A stretch of 7,081 nucleotides of DNA from the NCBI GenBank assembly GCA_937911845.1, contig CALDQF010000363.1, positions 1 through 7,081 of the forward strand, read 5' to 3'. Below, piece by piece: positions 1 through 4,889 of the stretch. The notes under the pieces are model-generated. The model was not told the origin of the DNA. It ran no database searches and saw only the letters and a list, made by a program, of their open reading frames with translations. This stretch comes from an uncultured Phycisphaera sp. (GTDB taxonomy: Bacteria > Planctomycetota > Phycisphaerae > Phycisphaerales > SM1A02). Made by a program: the position numbers and the translations under genes. Numbering within the stretch: the first letter of the stretch is position 1; each line of letters starts with the position of its first letter.

Positions 1-474
1 CCCCTTGTCAGCAGCGACTCGAGCGGTGGAATCGATGCAGACACTGGTAACTACGCCGGCGATCACCACGTTTTTCACGCCACGTTCGTGCAGAAGACTG
101 TCCAGACCCGTGTTGGAGAACGAGCAAAGCCCCTGCTTTCCTGGAAGTTCAACGATTCGGTCGCTGAATTTTTGCAATGCGTCGACCGTGCGAGACCCGG
201 GGGAGGACTTCCGGAACGCCCCCAACTCTTTGATGGTCTTCAAGATACCCACAGGGTTTTCGAGTTCCCGATAGTCATCGGTAAAAGCGATGGGAGTGGA
301 TACCACCGTCACGCCCGAGAACAAGGCCCGTTCAAGGAGACGAAGGGTGTTTGGCAGCACATTGCGGTTTTGGATTTCCTCACCGACCGCACCGTGCAGC
401 AACCCGTCTGCACGGAAGAAGTCATTCTGATAACCGACAAGAAGGATGGCTGTTTCTGTGGGATTCATGTGCAT
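1..474 (-). CDS. Isochorismatase-like cysteine hydrolase (3' end cut off)
   Basis: An open frame of 158 codons starts at 474 (or at the ATG at 468) and runs off the left edge, so the C-terminus is missing; the family is usually about 180-220 residues. Family signatures seen: the N-terminal strand with QNDFF (residues 16-20), Lys113 in PGKQGLCSF followed by NTGLDSLL, and the nucleophile-type Cys146 in GVVTSVCIDSTAR. These match the alpha/beta cysteine hydrolases that cleave isochorismate, nicotinamide or other small amides. The catalytic triad is normally Asp-Lys-Cys. Lys and Cys are present, but the Asp that normally precedes the (M/x)QNDF stretch is Gly14 (LLVGYQNDFF), so the chemistry or substrate may differ. 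Upstream the frame is closed by a stop at 508-510, so only the two ATGs are plausible; neither has a clear Shine-Dalgarno. It is divergent from the EAL gene. The substrate cannot be told from sequence. Family assignment is firm, activity is uncertain. Confidence 0.88.
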   Translation of the reverse strand, partial: MHMNPTETAILLVGYQNDFFRADGLLHGAVGEEIQNRNVLPNTLRLLERALFSGVTVVSTPIAFTDDYRELENPVGILKTIKELGAFRKSSPGSRTVDALQKFSDRIVELPGKQGLCSFSNTGLDSLLHERGVKNVVIAGVVTSVCIDSTARVAADKG

Positions 475-480
475 GTTTGA

Positions 481-510
481 TGAAGTCGGATCGATTTCAT
501 GCCGACTTCA
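481..510. promoter_or_regulatory. Perfect inverted repeat between divergent genes (candidate operator)
   Basis: TGAAGTCGG at 481-489 is the exact reverse complement of CCGACTTCA at 502-510, with a 12-base spacer at 490-501 that itself contains the palindrome ATCGAT. The half-site centres are 21 bases apart, about two helical turns, which suits a dimeric DNA-binding protein. It lies between the start of the isochorismatase-like gene (474, minus) and the ATG at 516 of the EAL gene. Transcribed, it could also form a 9-bp hairpin. Regulatory function is inferred. Confidence 0.5.
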
Positions 511-515
511 GTGCC

Positions 516-1697
516 ATGTTGGAAAACGGCGCCAATTCGGATCATTCCACCGAGGAGCTGTTGCTCTTCTTGGATACACCTGGCCGCTTTCCCTCATGGA
601 TTGCTCCCCTGGACGCCCTGGCGGCCAAACGAACCGTTGTGGGCGAAGAGGAAGCGGTCTTTCCGTACCTCTCCAGGCATCCTTGTTCGGCCGTGTTAAC
701 CACCGACGACTCGGTGTTGCGTCTTGGTACCCGCATGCCGGAGTTCTTTCGCGAGTTGGTGGAGACGTATCCAGGACTCACGGTGCTTGTGGTGTGCCAC
801 CAGAACGTTAATCCGGCTCTAAAAAAAGCGGTGCTGCATGCTGATCAAGGAAAAGTCATCTTGGTGTCAGTTCACGAAGATCCCACGGTCCCAGTGGAGT
901 ACCTGCGTTGGGTCCTGGGCCTCGAAGAAGCCATGGGGGACAAGCCGGCGGTTCAAATTGTTCCAAGAATCGAGCAGTTCCTTCAAGAAGACCGCCTGCA
1001 GCCACACTTTCAGCCCATCGTTGATTTGAGCACTGGATCGATCAGGGCATATGAGGCGCTGGCCCGTTCACGAAGCCAATCGGTGTTGGGTAATCCCGGA
1101 CTGCTGTTTGCGTATGCCGCGCGGAAAAATCTACACCGCCGTCTTGACGCCATGGTGGCTCAGTTGGCTATCGAAGAGGCCCGCCAACTTTCCAAGCAAG
1201 CGATGCTCTTTCTAAACATTCAGCCCCGCTCGTTGACGGATGTTGACTTTGCCGAAAGACTTCATGCGGCCGTGATGGCTGGAGGCCGCCAGCCCAGTCA
1301 GGTATGCATTGAATTAACCGAGCAAGAGGACAGTCGGAACCACCAGCGATTCCTCGGATCGGTCCGTACGCTTCGTGAGCGTGGGTTCCAATTGGCGGTT
1401 GACGATTTTGGCGAGGGCAACGCCAACCTTGAGTTGGTGCACGAAGTTCGGCCTGAAGTGGTCAAGATCTCCGGACAAATCTGTCGCCATGTGGAATCAA
1501 GTGGCCTGGCTCGGTCCATGATTCATGCGGTCACTTCGATCGCGAGAGATTCCGGCGTGCGCACCATTGCCGAATTCATTGAATCCGAGTCGGCTCGACA
1601 ACTTTTGCAGGATTTGGGCGTGGATGATGGGCAAGGTTGGCATTTGGGCCGACCCATGCCGGCACAGATTTGGACTGAAGAACGTCCAGCTGCTTAG
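516..1697 (+). CDS. Degenerate receiver plus EAL-domain protein (putative c-di-GMP phosphodiesterase)
   Basis: The EAL domain would hydrolyse cyclic di-GMP to pGpG in the cytoplasm. Numbering from the earlier ATG at 480 (405 aa), the EAL domain spans about 162-397: LQPHFQPIVDL, the EAL motif at 192-194, Asn246 (FLNIQ), Glu278 (IELTE), DDFG at 308-311, Lys329, Glu365 (IAEF) and Gln385 (GQGWHLG). Most metal- and substrate-contact positions are kept, but the usual K-I-D motif reads K-I-S (329-331). Residues about 26-147 alternate strands and helices like a response-regulator receiver (LLLFLD, AVLTTDD, MPEFF, LTVLVV, KVILVSV), but the conserved Lys after strand 5 and a full acidic pocket are absent, so it is probably a pseudo-receiver. 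No GGDEF domain is present. I prefer the ATG at 516 (393 aa) because 480 would place an inverted repeat inside the coding region; both are possible and neither has a clear Shine-Dalgarno. It converges on the next gene with one base between stops. Confidence 0.88.
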   Translation: MLENGANSDHSTEELLLFLDTPGRFPSWIAPLDALAAKRTVVGEEEAVFPYLSRHPCSAVLTTDDSVLRLGTRMPEFFRELVETYPGLTVLVVCHQNVNPALKKAVLHADQGKVILVSVHEDPTVPVEYLRWVLGLEEAMGDKPAVQIVPRIEQFLQEDRLQPHFQPIVDLSTGSIRAYEALARSRSQSVLGNPGLLFAYAARKNLHRRLDAMVAQLAIEEARQLSKQAMLFLNIQPRSLTDVDFAERLHAAVMAGGRQPSQVCIELTEQEDSRNHQRFLGSVRTLRERGFQLAVDDFGEGNANLELVHEVRPEVVKISGQICRHVESSGLARSMIHAVTSIARDSGVRTIAEFIESESARQLLQDLGVDDGQGWHLGRPMPAQIWTEERPAA

Positions 1698-1698
1698 G

Positions 1699-2274
1699 TC
1701 ACCTTGTGCGCCGGCGTCTGTTCAGGCGAGATCCTCCCAGAAGCACCCCAAGCCCAACGCCCGGACTTGGCACCAAAGCAATCGACCAGGCTTCCACGTC
1801 GACTTGGAGTGGGAATCCTTGCCCCTGACCGGTGAACGAAAGAGTTCCAGATCCTTCGAGGACCTGCCCATCCCAATCCTCAGTGATGTCTGTCCCAGAG
1901 AGGACTCCGGTCACGCTGCCTGATTCGAGGTCAGGGGGAAGAAAGATCGGTGGAACGGTGCTGTCTTGGGTGTAGTTGCCCGTAGGCCATGAAAAAGATG
2001 GCCAATGGCTGAGGTCCATGGACAAGTCTCCGATGTCGACCCACAGACCAGGCACGTACTGGTACTCGACTGTTCCCGAACCGGAAAAGGAGAACAGCTC
2101 AGAACCTTCAATCTCTGGATCTGCAATCAGTCCGCCATTCCCAAGCATGGTGATTCGAAGATTATGGCTGGATCCATTTTGCTCATAGGACAGGTTGGCG
2201 GTGAATTCATACAGGTCGGCATGAGCCAGAGCGGTGAGGCTGATGCTGAGCAGAATGGAAATTCTGGCTCTCAT
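1699..2274 (-). CDS. Small exported protein with PEP-CTERM-like C-terminal tail
   Basis: The protein is 191 residues from the ATG at 2274. Residues 1-19 form a classical signal peptide (MRAR, hydrophobic ISILLSISLTALA, cleavage after AHA). The body, about 20-165, is rich in Gly, Ser, Thr and aromatic residues and looks like a secreted beta-sandwich; I recognise no enzymatic motif. The tail has VPSPG at 168-172, a short hydrophobic stretch (GVGLGVLLGG) and RRRR at 186-189, which resembles the planctomycete PEP-CTERM sorting signal (VPAPG, hydrophobic segment, Arg cluster) processed by exosortase. The hydrophobic stretch is short, so anchoring is uncertain. The frame stays open upstream to ATGs at 2292 and 2331, but those would add a non-signal-like extension overlapping the divergent gene, so 2274 is preferred. 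No cognate exosortase is in the window. Function unknown. Confidence 0.75.
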   Translation of the reverse strand: MRARISILLSISLTALAHADLYEFTANLSYEQNGSSHNLRITMLGNGGLIADPEIEGSELFSFSGSGTVEYQYVPGLWVDIGDLSMDLSHWPSFSWPTGNYTQDSTVPPIFLPPDLESGSVTGVLSGTDITEDWDGQVLEGSGTLSFTGQGQGFPLQVDVEAWSIALVPSPGVGLGVLLGGSRLNRRRRTR

Positions 2275-2294
2275 GGAAATCGTGGATTCCATCG

Positions 2295-2308
2295 TGACAG
2301 AAATGTCA
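2295..2308. promoter_or_regulatory. Short perfect inverted repeat TGACA-GAAA-TGTCA
   Basis: Five-base perfect arms flank GAAA inside the 46-base gap between the divergent PEP-CTERM-like gene (start 2274, minus) and the beta-CASP gene (start 2321, plus). It could be a small operator, or an RNA hairpin with a GNRA-type loop in the leader of the beta-CASP transcript. Arms this short can occur by chance, so this is only a candidate. Confidence 0.22.
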
Positions 2309-2320
2309 TTCAACAAAAGC

Positions 2321-3772
2321 ATGATCATCAAAAAATCAACCCGCTACACTTGCCTCTTCGTGTCTTCTGCCCGCCCTGCCATCACGCTTCTCGGTGCCGC
2401 GGGCGAAGTTACGGGTTCATGTTCGTTGGTCGAAGCAGGTCGAAGCCGAATCGTGGTGGACTGCGGCATGATTCGAGGTTCGTGGGAAGACGAGCAGCGA
2501 AATCTGACTCTTCCCAAGATTGATTGGCGTTGGATCGATGCCGTGGTGCTTACCCACGTCCACTTGGACCACTGCGGTCGTTTGGCCATGCTCTTTCGAC
2601 ACGGATTCGAAGGCCATGTGTATTGCACTCCAGCGACGGCAGAAATCTTGCCGCGTTTGGCCAAAAGCAGCGCTCGCCTCCAGCGGACCAAGTTGGCGGA
2701 ATTTCACGCCGGAGGAAAGCCCGGGTTGCCGGAAGACGCTGAAGAGCCGCCGGTTCTGTTTTCTGAACGCGAGGCTCAATTGCTGGCCGAGCGCCTTCGT
2801 CCGATCCCGTATGGCTTAACCGAACAATTGACGGAAGATGTCATGCTTCGATTGGAGCCCGCGGGGCACATCGTTGGCGCAGGTGTTGTGCACTTGGAGT
2901 GCGGGACTGGTACCGAAAGTGCTCGCGTGGTCTTTTCGGGCGACGTGGGTTCCAAGCATGTTCCTCCGATGGCAGCGCCGCTCTCTCCAAAGGCCGCTGA
3001 CATCTTGGTGTTGGAATCGACCAATGGTGGCCGAGTTCGTCCCAAAGATGCCGATCCGGACGCTCAACTTGCTGCAATTGCTGCCGACGCTTTTTCCAAA
3101 AATCGAAGAGTGCTGTTCCCCACCTTCGCCATAGGTCGTGCTCAGAATTTCTTGTACCGGTTTGCAAAGTTGAGTCGAGCGAACAAATTGCATGTTCCGG
3201 TTCTGTTTGACGCGCCAACCGCGATCTTTGCCACCGGGGTGTATCGACGCTACAGCGAGCAGTACCGGCCCGAACTCGCCCGACAAGCCCAAGCAGGTGA
3301 TGATCCGCTTGATTTTGATGAACTCCACTACATCTCCAAGCGGCGCGAGATGAAAGAAGTCAAACGTTCCCGCGAACCTGCTTTCGTCATGGCCGGAAGT
3401 GGGTTTTGCGACGGGGGTCCTATCATGGAGCATCTTCGTCATGGTCTTCCGAATCCGGATTACACCGTGGTCCTGGGCGGATTTACGGCTCCAGATACCT
3501 TGAGCCGTGATTTGGCCAACGGCGAGCGGGAAGTCTCGGTCGAAGGCACCAAGATTCAGGTGGAGGCGCAAATTCTTTCGCTGGAAGGCATGAGTGGACA
3601 CGCCGACGGCGGCACCATCGTGGACTGGGTGCATGGCATTCAGGACGCCCCAAGCATCATCATGTTGAACCACGGTGAAGATGAGGCCCGGTTGGCGTTG
3701 GCCAAGCGTTTGGAAGCCGTCCGAGATTGGCGGGTCCTTCGCACTGCTGGCGAAGAACGGGTTGAGCTCTAA
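2321..3772 (+). CDS. Beta-CASP metallo-beta-lactamase-fold nuclease (CPSF/RNase J-like)
   Basis: A 483-residue protein with all hallmarks of the beta-CASP group, zinc-dependent nucleases that cut or trim RNA (CPSF73, RNase J and bacterial/archaeal relatives). The core begins ITLLGAAGEVTGSC (21-34). Metal motifs: HVHLDHCG (79-86), His183 in AGHIVGAG and Asp208 in FSGDVG. Beta-CASP motifs: Glu232 in LESTNGGR (motif A; usual form ESTYG), FPTFAIGRAQ (266-275), the GSGFCDGGPIMEHL stretch (359-372), His427 in MSGHAD (motif B) and His451 in MLNHGE (motif C). Length fits the single-polypeptide CPSF-like clade without the RNase J C-terminal domain. The frame extends upstream to 2234, but that would overlap the divergent gene; ATG 2321 leaves about 20 residues before the core, and a GTG at 2360 is an alternative. 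The phosphatase gene follows after 17 bases, so the two are probably co-transcribed. The family is certain; RNA as substrate is the usual case but unproven here. Confidence 0.93.
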   Translation: MIIKKSTRYTCLFVSSARPAITLLGAAGEVTGSCSLVEAGRSRIVVDCGMIRGSWEDEQRNLTLPKIDWRWIDAVVLTHVHLDHCGRLAMLFRHGFEGHVYCTPATAEILPRLAKSSARLQRTKLAEFHAGGKPGLPEDAEEPPVLFSEREAQLLAERLRPIPYGLTEQLTEDVMLRLEPAGHIVGAGVVHLECGTGTESARVVFSGDVGSKHVPPMAAPLSPKAADILVLESTNGGRVRPKDADPDAQLAAIAADAFSKNRRVLFPTFAIGRAQNFLYRFAKLSRANKLHVPVLFDAPTAIFATGVYRRYSEQYRPELARQAQAGDDPLDFDELHYISKRREMKEVKRSREPAFVMAGSGFCDGGPIMEHLRHGLPNPDYTVVLGGFTAPDTLSRDLANGEREVSVEGTKIQVEAQILSLEGMSGHADGGTIVDWVHGIQDAPSIIMLNHGEDEARLALAKRLEAVRDWRVLRTAGEERVEL

Positions 3773-3789
3773 ACTGAACCAACGTCTTT

Positions 3790-4770
3790 ATGCCCGAACT
3801 TGTGCAACAACTTCCTGATGGCCCCATCGATTTTATCGGTGATGTGCATGGCGAGTTGGAAGCATTGCAGCGGTTGCTATCTCACTTGGGATACCGACCG
3901 GATGGCAGTCACCCGAGCGGTCGACATTTGGTCTTCTTGGGCGACTTGGTGGATCGTGGACCAGATTCGCCGGCGGTGGCGTTGTTGGTGCGTCAGTTGG
4001 TCATCAACGGCTACGCCAGTTGCATCCTTGGCAACCACGAAATGAATGTGTTGTTGGAAAAAAAGCGCACCTACAACCGTTGGCTGGGTCATTGCGAAGG
4101 CATGCCTGGTCCTTTGGAGCAAGCACCCCAACAGATCGCTACCGATGCTGATCGCATCAAGATCTTGGACTTCTTCCGCACACTGCCGGTGGTATTGGAG
4201 CACGATGCCTTGAGAGTGGTGCACGCCTGCTGGGACGCTCGTGCGGTCGAGGTTCTTCGTCGGTCGGGACCACATGCCGACGTTGTTTCGTGTCTTCGGG
4301 TTGCGGACGATGCCCTTCGTCGGGTCACGATGGTTAACGCTTCGGACCCTTGTGCCAAAGCCAATCTCAATCCAATCCGACGATTGTTGTGTGGTCCGGA
4401 GATTCCCGCATTCGAGGGGGCGTCGCGTCAAACCATCCGGACGCCATGGTGGGAAACCGACCATGGCGATGACCGCGACTGTGTTTTTGGTCACTACTGC
4501 CGGGTCTTTTTGGGAGAGGGACCAGCAGCTGAAATCGAGAGACGCGAGCATCCATTTGGGGGAATGAAACAGCGTTGGACTTGGGCCTCCAAGCGAACCA
4601 TCTGCGTTGATTTTGGCATCAGCCGCCGCTGGTCTGAGCGTTTGGCGGGACGAGCCCCCAATCTCTTTCAAACCCGTTTGGCCGCTTTTCGTTGGCCTGA
4701 GGAGGTCTTGGTGGATGATCAGGGACACAATATTCAGCCCAGCCCGGCGGATGAGGGCGTTTTCCTCTGA
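3790..4770 (+). CDS. PPP-family metallophosphatase, PrpE/Pnkp-phosphatase-like
   Basis: A 326-residue calcineurin-type phosphoesterase using a two-metal centre. Motifs in order: GDVHGE (17-22, Asp18 and His20), GDLVDRG (51-57, Asp52 and Arg56), GNHE (81-84), His145 in VVHACWD and His235 in VFGHYCR, all at the spacing expected for PPP enzymes. The N-terminal half, IDFIGDVHGE then HLGYRPDG, HPSGR, VFLGDLVDRGPDS, most resembles the bacterial PrpE group and the phosphatase domain of Pnkp RNA-repair enzymes, rather than ApaH; this is judged from memory. Possible substrates are dinucleoside polyphosphates, RNA 2',3'-cyclic or terminal phosphates, or phosphoproteins. The region 180-225 is less familiar. 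No signal peptide, so cytoplasmic. It follows the beta-CASP nuclease by 17 bases, which suggests joint work on RNA. A terminator candidate lies at 4826-4861. Confidence 0.9.
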   Translation: MPELVQQLPDGPIDFIGDVHGELEALQRLLSHLGYRPDGSHPSGRHLVFLGDLVDRGPDSPAVALLVRQLVINGYASCILGNHEMNVLLEKKRTYNRWLGHCEGMPGPLEQAPQQIATDADRIKILDFFRTLPVVLEHDALRVVHACWDARAVEVLRRSGPHADVVSCLRVADDALRRVTMVNASDPCAKANLNPIRRLLCGPEIPAFEGASRQTIRTPWWETDHGDDRDCVFGHYCRVFLGEGPAAEIERREHPFGGMKQRWTWASKRTICVDFGISRRWSERLAGRAPNLFQTRLAAFRWPEEVLVDDQGHNIQPSPADEGVFL

Positions 4771-4825
4771 GGAAGGCTCCACCGGGCGAACGCCAGGCTG
4801 CCGAAAATAAAAAATATGGAAATCT

Positions 4826-4861
4826 TGGCGGTTCAGCCGTGATGGTCCCGCCACCTTTTTT
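4826..4861 (+). terminator. Candidate intrinsic terminator after the phosphatase gene
   Basis: TGGCGG (4826-4831) pairs perfectly with CCGCCA (4848-4853), and two bases later a run of six T follows (4856-4861). The 6-bp GC-rich stem has a long 16-base loop, so strength is moderate. It sits 56 bases after the phosphatase stop and ends 28 bases before the next start codon, which fits ending the beta-CASP/phosphatase operon. Confidence 0.6.
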
Positions 4862-4871
4862 AGCAACTGAG

Positions 4872-4884
4872 CCGAAAGGGGTTT
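4872..4884 (+). promoter_or_regulatory. Ribosome-binding leader CCGAAAGGGGTTT, copy 1
   Basis: The AAAGGGG core can pair with the 16S rRNA 3' end allowing one G-U pair, and it ends 8 bases before the ATG at 4890. The identical 13 bases occur before the ATG at 6825. It decides the start of the cysteine-repeat protein in favour of 4890 over the upstream GTG/ATG at 4839/4842 and the downstream ATG at 4962. Most other genes in the window have no such site. Confidence 0.6.
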
Positions 4885-4889
4885 CTTCC

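Noticed and set aside
88..480. Plus-strand frames over the first 480 bases
   Set aside because: The minus strand carries a clear isochorismatase-like protein here; the plus-strand frames are its shadows. The 351 start of the EAL frame is likewise inside that gene.
2005..2523. 172-codon plus-strand frame opposite the PEP-CTERM-like gene
   Set aside because: It runs into the beta-CASP gene in another frame and shows no domain, whereas the minus strand has a signal peptide and sorting tail.
2816..3673. 285-codon minus-strand frame opposite the beta-CASP gene
   Set aside because: It is antisense to conserved nuclease motifs and has no features of its own.
4742..4787. Dyads around the phosphatase stop: TTCCTC-T-GAGGAA and GCCCGG...CCGGGC
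   Set aside because: The first has a one-base gap and cannot form a hairpin, the second has a long spacer, and neither is followed by a T run; the better terminator lies at 4826-4861.
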